In this document: piece by piece, positions 1-6,993 of the stretch
Layout of the letters: the number at the start of each line of letters is the position of its first letter
How positions within the stretch are numbered: position 1 is the stretch's first letter
Origin: JAGQUL01 sp038212015
Lineage (GTDB): Bacteria; Actinomycetota; Thermoleophilia; Gaiellales; SKUG01
Assembly (NCBI GenBank): GCA_038212015.1
Contig: JBBQUY010000080.1
Span: 1-16,268, forward strand
Reading direction: 5' to 3'
Length of the DNA stretch: 16,268 nucleotides
Made by a program: the position numbers and the translations under genes
Notes under the pieces: model-generated
Seen by the model: the letters and a program-made list of their open reading frames with translations, nothing else
What the model was told of the DNA's origin: nothing
Databases searched by the model: none

Positions 1-66
1 GTCGGGCAGGCCGGATTCTGGCCTGCGTTCCTCGTCTACGACCTGCTCGGGTTCCTTGGCAGTTGA
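1..66 (+). CDS. C-terminal end of an unidentified, probably membrane, protein (partial)
   Basis: Frame 1 is open from the window edge to a TGA at 64-66 and encodes 21 residues rich in Phe, Leu, Trp and Gly, ending in LLGFLGS. Codon third positions are mostly G or C, as in the clear genes of this window, which supports real coding. The hydrophobic composition suggests the last membrane-associated segment of an integral membrane protein, but nothing more can be said from this tail. The next gene on the same strand starts 289 bp later, past several inverted repeats, so it probably has its own control region. Confidence 0.5.
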   Translation, partial: VGQAGFWPAFLVYDLLGFLGS

Positions 67-175
67 CGACTGCGCACCACGAGCAGTGATGAACCCGCGG
101 AAATGCCTGCTCGTACTGTACTTTGTTCCATGAGCGAAGCACATACGGGCGCGCGCCGCGGCGCATTCTGCCGCC

Positions 176-276
176 CGAAATGAATTTCGAAACACATCCC
201 TCCTGAATGATTTACGGATCCAAGGACACCTGCCGAAACTTCATTCGGCAGGGGTGGCATCGTTCCGAACATCGGA
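176..276. promoter_or_regulatory. Cluster of inverted repeats in the leader of the 11-residue-repeat gene
   Basis: Three perfect inverted repeats lie in a row. The first is CGAAAT-GA-ATTTCG at 176-189. The second is a hairpin with stem CCTGCCGAA at 229-237, a 6 nt loop and TTCGGCAGG at 244-252. The third is TCCGA-ACA-TCGGA at 264-276. The 9 bp hairpin could end transcription of the upstream gene, but no T-run follows it, so a regulatory hairpin or protein-binding sites are equally possible. GC-rich palindromes at 148-157 and 153-164 are weaker because base composition alone could give them. No convincing -35/-10 pair was found in this stretch. Confidence 0.5.
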
Positions 277-292
277 CGATAGTGGTGTGCGT

Positions 293-312
293 CGTGGCCC
301 ACGTGGGCCACG
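293..312. promoter_or_regulatory. Perfect 20 bp palindrome, candidate operator
   Basis: CGTGGCCCACGTGGGCCACG reads identically on both strands. Its right edge is 43 bp before the ATG at 356, so it would lie in the promoter or 5' untranslated region of the 11-residue-repeat gene. A palindrome of this length with a CACGTG centre is a plausible site for a dimeric regulator. It could also form a stem-loop in RNA, though a palindrome with no central spacer folds poorly. The regulator is unknown. Confidence 0.5.
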
Positions 313-355
313 CCAGACATCAAGTGTCCTGATCATCATTCAGCAAAGGAAACAC

Positions 356-1609
356 ATGCAGCAGTTCCACCCCCATGCACTTCCGCAGACCAACGAGTTC
401 GGCATGACCATGCCGATGCCGTTCGACCAGCCGATGCCGTTCGCGCAGCCGATGCCGTTCGCGCAGCGCCCGTCGGTCCTCGCCTCGATGCCGATTGCAG
501 AGCTCGACATCACGCGCATCGTCGAGCTGCTCCCGAGCCGCCCCGAGCTGCTCGCCGAGATCGCGACCACGCGCCCCGAGCTTCTCATCGAGATCGCCCG
601 CACCAATGCTGACGTGTTCACGCAGATCGCAGCCGTGCGCCCCGAGGTGCTCGCCTGGGTCGTCGCGATCCGCCCCGAGCTGCTCGCCCGCGCCGCGGCG
701 ATCCGCCCCGAGGCCATCCTCAAGCCGCTGCGCGTCGCGCCGGAGCTGTTCGCGCTCGTCGCCCGCTACGACGTCAACGCGCTCACGCAGCTGTTCGCCG
801 TCGTGCCCGAGCTGCTCGCCAAGACCGCTGCCGCCGTTCCGGAAGCCGTCGTCCAGCTGCTCACGTTCGCACCGACCGTGCTCGTGCAGGCCGCTCGCCA
901 GCAGCCGGAGATCATCAGCCAGCTGATCACGACCAAGCCGGACGTGCTGCGCCAGATCCTCGCGATCTACCCCGAGCTGCTCATCGAGCTCGCCCGCACC
1001 AACCCGGACGCCATCGTGATCGCCGCGCGCGAGCACACCGACATGATCGTCGCCGCAGTGGAAGCCCGCCCCGAGCTGCTCGTCACGCTCGCCCAGGCCG
1101 CGCCGCAGCTGCTTCGCATGATCGTCCAGGTCGCGCCGAGCATCGTTCGTGACGTCGCCCGCCGCCGCCCCGAGTACGTCGGTCTGCTCGTGCAGGCCAC
1201 GAACATGGTGCAGCAGCAGGACGTGTGGAACACCCCGCAGGTCGCGCCGGTCGCGTCGAGCTGGAACACGCAGCCCGTCACGCCGTTCACGACGAACAAC
1301 TGGAACACGCAGCAGTTCGCGCCGCAGCAGTTCGGCACCCAGTCGTTCGCACAGCCGGTCATGCAGCCCCAGCAGTACGGCATCGCGCCGTGGGCCGGCC
1401 AGAGCGTCAACCAGTTCGCTGCTGCGCCGCAGCAGTGGATGACGGCACCGACCGCGCAGCAGTTCGCGCAGTTCGCACCGTCGTGGACGACCGGCACCTA
1501 CGGCATCCCGGCGGTCGACCCGTCGCTGCTCGACGAGCTCCTCGCGGGCACCGTCGGCTCGACCGGCACCAGCAAGCCGGCCGCCAAGCGCACCAAGGCG
1601 ACGCGCTGA
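356..1609 (+). CDS. Cytoplasmic protein with 20 tandem 11-residue repeats and a Gln/Trp-rich tail
   Basis: This is a 417-residue protein that I cannot assign to a known family. The start at 356 is chosen because AAAGGA lies 5 nt upstream; the frame stays open back to a GTG at 254, but that extension is arginine-rich and has no ribosome site. Residues 17-37 contain repeated PMPF units. Residues 63-282 are 20 gap-free 11-residue repeats of the form P-E-L-L-x-x-[hydrophobic]-[A/hydrophobic]-x-x-x. Position 1 is Pro in 17 of 20, position 2 is acidic in 16 of 20, and positions 3, 4 and 8 are nonpolar in all. Residues 283-417 are low complexity and rich in Gln, Pro, Phe and Trp, with three WNT motifs, and end in a basic KPAAKRTKATR. 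There is no signal peptide, membrane span or cysteine. An 11-residue period fits three helical turns. A Pro-punctuated amphipathic helix array, as in apolipoprotein-like surface-binding proteins, or an alpha-solenoid are both possible. Function is unknown. Confidence 0.88.
   Translation: MQQFHPHALPQTNEFGMTMPMPFDQPMPFAQPMPFAQRPSVLASMPIAELDITRIVELLPSRPELLAEIATTRPELLIEIARTNADVFTQIAAVRPEVLAWVVAIRPELLARAAAIRPEAILKPLRVAPELFALVARYDVNALTQLFAVVPELLAKTAAAVPEAVVQLLTFAPTVLVQAARQQPEIISQLITTKPDVLRQILAIYPELLIELARTNPDAIVIAAREHTDMIVAAVEARPELLVTLAQAAPQLLRMIVQVAPSIVRDVARRRPEYVGLLVQATNMVQQQDVWNTPQVAPVASSWNTQPVTPFTTNNWNTQQFAPQQFGTQSFAQPVMQPQQYGIAPWAGQSVNQFAAAPQQWMTAPTAQQFAQFAPSWTTGTYGIPAVDPSLLDELLAGTVGSTGTSKPAAKRTKATR
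542..1201 (+). repeat. 33 bp-period coding repeat array (20 units)
   Basis: The DNA encoding residues 63-282 of the repeat protein has an exact 33 bp period with no phase break. Units have diverged in sequence, but the word CCCGAGCTGCTC, or close variants, recurs at multiples of 33 bp. Units 2 and 14 encode nearly the same peptide, PELLIEIARTN and PELLIELARTN, which hints at older block duplications. A degenerate preceding unit, ITRIVELLPSR, occupies residues 52-62. Confidence 0.85.
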
Positions 1610-1647
1610 TCCAGCGCACGCCTGGACCCTCGGGTTCGTGAAGTCAG

Positions 1648-1679
1648 GGGAGGGCTCGCCGATCGTGGCGGGCCCTCCC
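1648..1679 (+). terminator. Strong hairpin terminator after the repeat-protein gene
   Basis: The stem GGGAGGGCTCGCC at 1648-1660 pairs with GGCGGGCCCTCCC at 1667-1679 through 12 Watson-Crick pairs and one U-G wobble. The loop is GATCGT and a short TCTT follows. It lies 38 bp after the stop codon at 1609 and 70 bp before the convergent gene ending at 1750, so it may serve both strands. The T-run is poor, as is common in high-GC genomes. Confidence 0.75.
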
Positions 1680-1749
1680 TCTTCGCGTCGACACCACCCT
1701 GGAGCCATCGATGACCCGTCGCCTCGCCCTCGAGCCCTGACGCGCCAGG

Positions 1750-4700
1750 TCAGCGGCGCCGCCGCACTTCGCAGTCGCGCGCCGCGCGGTCGCCGAGATC
1801 GAGGTACACGACGTCGCGGCCAGGGCCGCACACGATGACGTCCCCGCCTGCTCGATCGCGTGCATCCAGCACGTCGTTGCCTGCGCCGCCGTCGAGCCGG
1901 TCTCGGCCCGGACCGCCGACGAGGCGATCGTTGCCGCCCTGACCGAACAGGCGATCGTTGCCGCGCTCGCCGAAGACGCGATCCGCGCCGCCACCCGCGC
2001 GCACGATGTCGTTGCCTGCGCCGCTGCGGAACAGCTCGCCGCGACCGCTCCCCCAGAGCACGTCGGCCCGGAACGACGACGTCGTCCAGCACGAGCCGTC
2101 CGCCCGCGCCGCCGTTCGCACCGGCAGCGTCGCCTGCACCCCCGGGATGTTCGTGCAGCGATCAGTCGTCGGTGTCTGCTCGTCCGGTGTCGTTCCGGTC
2201 GGCGTCGCGCCGGTGGGCGTCGTACTGCTCGGCGCGGCCACGACGAACGGACCCGCATGTGCAGCTGGCCCCCAGACACCCTCGCCATCACGGGCGCGAA
2301 CGTGCACGTACCAGGAGCCGAGCCCGATCGTCGTCTGCATCGTCGCGTCGGGGCCGTCGTACTCGGCCACGTCATCCGGAAGCGTGGTCGGCGCTGCGTC
2401 GACGACGACCGAGTAGGCGGTGATCCCGCTGTCCAGACCGTCGACGTTGTCGATGACCATCGCCGGCGATGGCGACAAGCTGGCCATGAGCGTTCGGCGA
2501 CCATCCAGATCGGCGGCTCCGAGCGTCATCGTCACGATGGGTGGATACGGCGGGTACTGGTCGACGGGCGTCAGGCCGAGCGCACTTCCGGTCATCGCGA
2601 GTCGCACTCGCGGAGTGGTATCAGCCGTGTCGAGCGCGGGGGTCCCGCTCATCCCGCCGGCTGCCTGGATGAGCGGCTCCATGGTGCCCCACGCCGTCGT
2701 CGGCTGTGCGTCGTAGATGTACAGGGTTCCGTCCACGCGCGACGCCCCGCCTACCTGGATGGGGAATCGCTCCGATGCCACGTACTCGAGGGTCGCGGCC
2801 GCGTCGACGGTGAACGATCCCGTCGTCGCGAACACCGGGCCGGAATCGGCGCGTTCGATCATCATGCGCCCGGCGCTCAGGTTGACGTTGCCGTTGATCG
2901 GCCCGCGTACGTCGAGCACCCCGCCGGCCACCTCGAAATCGCCCGCGACCGACACGCCGCTCGCGATGGACGTGATCGCGTGACCGGACTGGTGCACGGT
3001 CGTCGCCTGAAGCTCCGATCCTTCCATGAAGAACACGTTGCCGGTGGTCGTGAGAGCACCGGTGGTCACTGCGCCGCCCGCCCCCAGCGTTCCTTCAGCT
3101 GGAATCGCGATGGACCCGGCAGTCAGCGATGACATCTCGTCAACATGGATCTCCGGCCCCGTCAGCGCGCCGGTGATCGCGAGCTCAGATCCACCTGACG
3201 CCGTCGCACCGTTCGGGCCGACCGAGCCGACGATCGTTACGTCGGCATCCTGTGCCGTCACGATGGTGAGACCGCTGATCGTGGTCGTCATCTGAGGAGC
3301 GGGGGCAACGTTCGTCGCTGCAAGCCGCGATGCCGTCATCGTTCCGCCGATGAGGTCGGCCGGGCCGAACATGGTGACGCTGGAGGTGTCGAGGTGTCGC
3401 CCGGTGTCGATTGTCAGCGGAGCCGCCAGCTCGAGCAGGCCGACCATGACGTCATTCGAGATTCGGGGTCCGACCCCCACGTCCGGATCCGGTGCCATCA
3501 CCGTGACGTCCGCGCCCGACGCAGGAACCTGCCCGGTAACCCAGTTCGCGGGTTCGTGCCAATCATTCGTCGTGCCTGCGCCGATCCACTCGCCGCGTTC
3601 GTGCACCGTCCACGCGTCCGAATGGATCGTCGGGCCGGCGTTGCCAGCGGTGTCGATGGCGCGCACGTGCAGGTACCAGACGCCCGGCGCATGACTCTCG
3701 GACAGCTCCGGGTTGGTGACCTCGATCGCGGCGTCCGGATCGGTCAGTGGATTCGCCGTGATCTCATATGAGTACCCCGCCACGTAAGTCTCCGAGTCGC
3801 TCGCTACGTCCCACGCGGCGTGGACGATGCTGCCGCCCTCGAGACGTCGCAGGTTCGACGGCGCGGTCGGCGGGATCGTGTCCTGGATCGCGAACCGTAC
3901 CGTCGAGGGAACCGGCGCCAGCCACGCGACCAGCTCCCACGGGTCGGGACCGTCGGCGACGGTCGGCGGAACATCGATGGTCGGCGTACCGCTTCGTTCG
4001 ATCGCCTGCACGAGCGTGCCCTGACGGGTCCCGGGTGTCAGGTCGGTGCCCCACGCACCCATCACTTCGATGGTGCCGTCGAGCTGGGCGACGTTCACCT
4101 TCATCGGTGGAACGGGCGACGCGCTGCTGAGCGTCGAGTGCACCGACAGGCGCAGTCGCGCACCGGCATCGAGCCGGTAGCTACCCACCTCGATCGTGCA
4201 GAGGCTTGGCATCGTCACCGTGCCGGTCGACTGGATCCACACGCCGCGCGAGAGGTCGCAGAACGAGTGCGTGCCCGACACCATGGCATCGCTGGTGAAG
4301 ATCTCGCCGAGCACCGTGGACACGCCGGTATCGACGTACTCGTCGGCCTGGATCCCACCGAGCGACATGATCGTGCCGGTGTTCTCGAATCGGTTGTCGA
4401 TGTCCAGCTTGCCGGCCGTCACGTTGACGAATCCTTCGTTGCGGAAGAAGGGAGCATCGATGCCGACGGACGTGGTGAAGGTCGCGCCGGTCGCGACCGT
4501 GGTCCAGCCGGTGCTCGAGTCCAGGTCGCCATCGACGATCACCTGCGCGCCGGCATCCATCAGGATCGGCCCGTGGACGGACAACCGGGACATGCCCCAT
4601 CCCGAACCGGCCGGCTTGAGTTCCAGGGTGCCGGCGACTTGGAGGGACGCGACCGTCAGGACCGACCCGCTCGATACCTCGACGGAATGGCCGGCGCCGA

Positions 4701-4890
4701 TGACCACCCAGTCGGCGTTCGCAGGGACCGTATCGTCGCTCCAGTTCGCTGCGGTCTTCCAGTCGGCCGTGCCCGCGTCGCCGTCCCATGTGCGCACCGC
4801 GGCCGACGCACCTGCCGGCATGACCAGCAACGCGAGGACCAGCCCGGACACGACAAGCGCTGATCGAACGATTCGGACGGGGGAGGCCAT
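1750..4890 (-). CDS. Secreted modular protein: two beta-rich modules with FN3-like domains and C-terminal RTX repeats
   Basis: This 1046-residue protein has an N-terminal signal peptide of a basic start, a hydrophobic stretch to about residue 28 and an AGASAA cleavage region near 31. Residues 34-330 and 434-770 both open with a W-(D/I)G-G-x-x-D-W-x-x-x-A-N-W-x-x-x-x-V-P motif. That motif commonly introduces parallel beta-helix or autotransporter-like repeat regions, and Gly/Thr/Val-rich short strands follow. Each module leads into an FN3-like domain (about 338-430 and 778-885) with the matching strands WYLHVRAIDTAGNAGP and WYVHVRARDGEGVWGP. A Thr/Pro linker (888-910) precedes RTX nonapeptides GGxGxDxLx at about 955-1010, which normally bind calcium outside the cell. 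The tail has a Cys followed by EVRRRR. No catalytic motif or LPXTG anchor was seen, so a surface or matrix role is inferred. The start at 4890 lacks a Shine-Dalgarno; a TACCGT lies 4 nt upstream. Confidence 0.88.
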   Translation of the reverse strand: MASPVRIVRSALVVSGLVLALLVMPAGASAAVRTWDGDAGTADWKTAANWSDDTVPANADWVVIGAGHSVEVSSGSVLTVASLQVAGTLELKPAGSGWGMSRLSVHGPILMDAGAQVIVDGDLDSSTGWTTVATGATFTTSVGIDAPFFRNEGFVNVTAGKLDIDNRFENTGTIMSLGGIQADEYVDTGVSTVLGEIFTSDAMVSGTHSFCDLSRGVWIQSTGTVTMPSLCTIEVGSYRLDAGARLRLSVHSTLSSASPVPPMKVNVAQLDGTIEVMGAWGTDLTPGTRQGTLVQAIERSGTPTIDVPPTVADGPDPWELVAWLAPVPSTVRFAIQDTIPPTAPSNLRRLEGGSIVHAAWDVASDSETYVAGYSYEITANPLTDPDAAIEVTNPELSESHAPGVWYLHVRAIDTAGNAGPTIHSDAWTVHERGEWIGAGTTNDWHEPANWVTGQVPASGADVTVMAPDPDVGVGPRISNDVMVGLLELAAPLTIDTGRHLDTSSVTMFGPADLIGGTMTASRLAATNVAPAPQMTTTISGLTIVTAQDADVTIVGSVGPNGATASGGSELAITGALTGPEIHVDEMSSLTAGSIAIPAEGTLGAGGAVTTGALTTTGNVFFMEGSELQATTVHQSGHAITSIASGVSVAGDFEVAGGVLDVRGPINGNVNLSAGRMMIERADSGPVFATTGSFTVDAAATLEYVASERFPIQVGGASRVDGTLYIYDAQPTTAWGTMEPLIQAAGGMSGTPALDTADTTPRVRLAMTGSALGLTPVDQYPPYPPIVTMTLGAADLDGRRTLMASLSPSPAMVIDNVDGLDSGITAYSVVVDAAPTTLPDDVAEYDGPDATMQTTIGLGSWYVHVRARDGEGVWGPAAHAGPFVVAAPSSTTPTGATPTGTTPDEQTPTTDRCTNIPGVQATLPVRTAARADGSCWTTSSFRADVLWGSGRGELFRSGAGNDIVRAGGGADRVFGERGNDRLFGQGGNDRLVGGPGRDRLDGGAGNDVLDARDRAGGDVIVCGPGRDVVYLDLGDRAARDCEVRRRR

Positions 4891-4994
4891 CAGTACGGTA
4901 TCGGCATTTCACGCTCGTGCGAGAGGTCTTCAGGAACGATGCGAACCTGACCCGAACATCCCGCCCCGAACCGACCCCGTACTGACCGGCGCTC

Positions 4995-5012
4995 CGTCGA
5001 AAATCTTCGACG
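4995..5012 (-). terminator. Small hairpin after the second permease gene
   Basis: CGTCGAA at 4995-5001 and TTCGACG at 5006-5012 form a perfect 7 bp stem with an AATC loop, starting 6 bp past the permease stop codon on the minus strand. No T-run follows in the direction of transcription, so termination is only a guess. The remaining intergenic bases, 4891-4994, show no other structure. Confidence 0.35.
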
Positions 5013-5018
5013 CTTCGC

Positions 5019-6026
5019 TCAGCGGCCCCGCGCCCGCGACGGGTCGAAGGCGTCGCGCAGCCCGTCACCGATGAAGTTGACGCACAGCACGCACACCAGG
5101 ATCAACGTCGCCGGGAACCACGCAAGCCACCAGTAGTTGACCGCCGTGAACACGTCCTTGGCGTCGAGCAGCATGTTGCCCCACGACGGCGTCGGCAGCA
5201 CCACCCCCAGCCCGAGGAAGCTGAGCGTGCTCTCGCTCAGGATCGCCGTCGCCACCGCGAGCGTCGTGAACACAGCGAGCACGCTGATCGTGTTCGGCAG
5301 GATGTGCACCACCATCACGCGCTTGTCCGACGCTCCCAGCGCGACCGACGCCTCCACGAACTCGCGCCGTCGCAGCGACACCACCTGGCTGCGCACGACC
5401 CGGCTGATCGGCATCCACCCGAGGATGCTCATGATCAGGATGATTCGCCACTGGGTCGGGATCGCGCCCAGCAGGTCGCCCGCCGCGCTCCCTTCGGAGT
5501 TGACCACGCTGCTCATCGCGATCAGCAGCGGCAGGCTCGGGATCGTCATGAGGATGTTCACCACCCAGCCCAGCCGCGAGTCGATCGCACCGCCGTAGAA
5601 CCCCTGCACGGTCCCGATGAACGCACCCATCGACGCGCTCAGCACCGCCACCGCCAGTCCGATCAGCAGGCTGATCCGCCCCGCTTCGAGCAGTCGCGCC
5701 AGTACGTCGCGCCCGAGCATGTCGGTGCCGAGTGGGTGCGCAGCGCTCGGCGGCGTCGCTGCCAGCACCGCGTAGTCGATCTCCGTCGACGTCCACGGCA
5801 GCACCCACGGCAGCGCGATGCATGCCGTCGTCAGCAGCGCCATCACGTACAGGCTCACCAGCGCAGGCGTGTGCGCGCGAAACGAGTCCCAGACCGCGCG
5901 CGCCTGGCTGCGCTCCTCGCTCGCGTTCGGCAGCGTGTCGGCCTGCGCTGCGCGCGCCGCGGTCGTGCCCAGGAACGATCCCGGCCGGATCGGCGTCGCC
6001 TGCGTGGTGTGTTGGGCGGCCGCCAT
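5019..6026 (-). CDS. oppC: ABC importer permease, OppC/DppC family
   Basis: This 335-residue inner-membrane permease is of the dipeptide/oligopeptide/nickel importer type. A hydrophilic N-terminus of about 50 residues precedes the first membrane span (55-77). The family signature HPLGTDMLGRDVLARL is at 97-112. The cytoplasmic EAA loop, which couples to the ATPase, is at about 222-245 (EFVEASVALGASDKRVMVVH). Further spans are at about 118-140, 153-172, 193-208, 247-270 and 300-318. The length is usual for OppC. The start at 6026 lies 4 bp after the stop of the upstream permease, with GGAG about 10 nt before it, so the two are co-translated. Substrate is inferred from family only: peptides, nickel chelates or similar. 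No ATPase gene follows; the next gene downstream on this strand is the secreted RTX protein. Confidence 0.93.
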   Translation of the reverse strand: MAAAQHTTQATPIRPGSFLGTTAARAAQADTLPNASEERSQARAVWDSFRAHTPALVSLYVMALLTTACIALPWVLPWTSTEIDYAVLAATPPSAAHPLGTDMLGRDVLARLLEAGRISLLIGLAVAVLSASMGAFIGTVQGFYGGAIDSRLGWVVNILMTIPSLPLLIAMSSVVNSEGSAAGDLLGAIPTQWRIILIMSILGWMPISRVVRSQVVSLRRREFVEASVALGASDKRVMVVHILPNTISVLAVFTTLAVATAILSESTLSFLGLGVVLPTPSWGNMLLDAKDVFTAVNYWWLAWFPATLILVCVLCVNFIGDGLRDAFDPSRARGR

Positions 6027-6030
6027 CAGG

Positions 6031-6993
6031 TCACGACTCCACCCGTACGCGTGGATCCATCGCGCCGTAGATGACGTCCGCGAGCGCGTTGCTCAGCACC
6101 ATCATCAGCCCGACCAGCATGAGGATGTTGAGCACCACCACGCGGTCGTTGCCGTTTACTGAATCCAGCAGCAGCGTGCCGATGCCCGGCAGGCCGAACA
6201 CGCTCTCCACGACGACCGCGCCCGCAACGAGCTTGCCCATGTCGATCGCCACCAGCGTGATGATCGGCAGCAGTGCGTTGCGCATCGCATGGCGCATGAA
6301 CACCGTCTTGGCCGGCAGGCCCTTCGCCCGCGCACACACGATGTACTGCTCCCCGAGCACGCCGAGCAGCTCGCCGCGCTGGTAGCGCGTCCACATCGCG
6401 ATGTGCGTCAGCGTCAGTGTCAGCACCGGCAGTGTCAGTCGCTGCGCCCACTCGAGCATCGATCCGCCGGTCTCCGGCGTGCCGCTCGTGAAGAACACCA
6501 CGCCGCCCGTCGCGTCGCGCAGCCCGACGGCGCCGAGCTGCAGCACGAGCGCCATGAAGAACCCGGGCATCGCCATCAGCGCCAGCGTCAGGAACGTCGT
6601 CGTGTAGTCGATCCTGGAGTTCGCGCGCGCCGCGCAGTACGCGCCGAGCGGCACGCCGATGCCCACGCTCAGCAGCAGTGACAGCGCAGCGATCGTCAGC
6701 GTCAGCGGCAGTCGCTCCCCGATCATCTCCGCCGCCGGCCGGAACGTTCGCACGCTCATCCCCATGTCGCCGCGCACCGCGTCGCCCAGCCAGTGTAGGT
6801 ACTGCACCGCCTGGGGCTTGTCCCAGCCGTGCTCCTTCGCGATGCGCTCGACCTCCTCGGGTGAGAGGTTGGCGACCTCCATCATGAGCGCCATCGGCGA
6901 CGGCCCCATGCTCAGCACGAAGAACACGAGCACGCTCGTGGCCAGCAGGATCACCGGCAATGCCGCAAGCCGCTTGAGCAGGAGCCCGCTCAT
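6031..6993 (-). CDS. oppB: ABC importer permease, OppB/DppB family
   Basis: This 320-residue permease begins MSGLLLKRLAALPVILLATS, the classic short cytoplasmic start and first span of OppB proteins. A periplasmic-facing region of about residues 30-95 carries the family-typical GDxGxS (GDMGMS, 75-80). The EAA loop is at 217-246 (YIVCARAKGLPAKTVFMRHA). GLPGIGTLLLDSV at 267-279 is the conserved segment before the last loop. The start at 6993 is used rather than upstream codons because its ATG overlaps the lipoprotein stop as ATGA, a translational-coupling arrangement, with GGTGAG just before it. It forms the transmembrane pore with the adjacent OppC-like subunit. Confidence 0.93.
   Translation of the reverse strand: MSGLLLKRLAALPVILLATSVLVFFVLSMGPSPMALMMEVANLSPEEVERIAKEHGWDKPQAVQYLHWLGDAVRGDMGMSVRTFRPAAEMIGERLPLTLTIAALSLLLSVGIGVPLGAYCAARANSRIDYTTTFLTLALMAMPGFFMALVLQLGAVGLRDATGGVVFFTSGTPETGGSMLEWAQRLTLPVLTLTLTHIAMWTRYQRGELLGVLGEQYIVCARAKGLPAKTVFMRHAMRNALLPIITLVAIDMGKLVAGAVVVESVFGLPGIGTLLLDSVNGNDRVVVLNILMLVGLMMVLSNALADVIYGAMDPRVRVES

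Noticed and set aside
254..355. N-terminal extension of the repeat protein from a GTG at 254
   Set aside because: The extra 34 residues are Arg/Ser-rich with no ribosome site. They overlap the TCCGA repeat and the 20 bp palindrome, and AAAGGA clearly serves the ATG at 356.
320..2092. Long minus-strand open frame (about 590 codons) opposite the repeat protein
   Set aside because: It is extremely Arg/Ala/Gly-rich, lacks domains and crosses a terminator and the end of another gene. It is a high-GC shadow frame.
3820..4863. Plus-strand frame of 347 codons opposite the RTX protein
   Set aside because: It is a His/Arg/Asp-rich shadow of a gene whose signal peptide, modules and RTX repeats are clear on the other strand.
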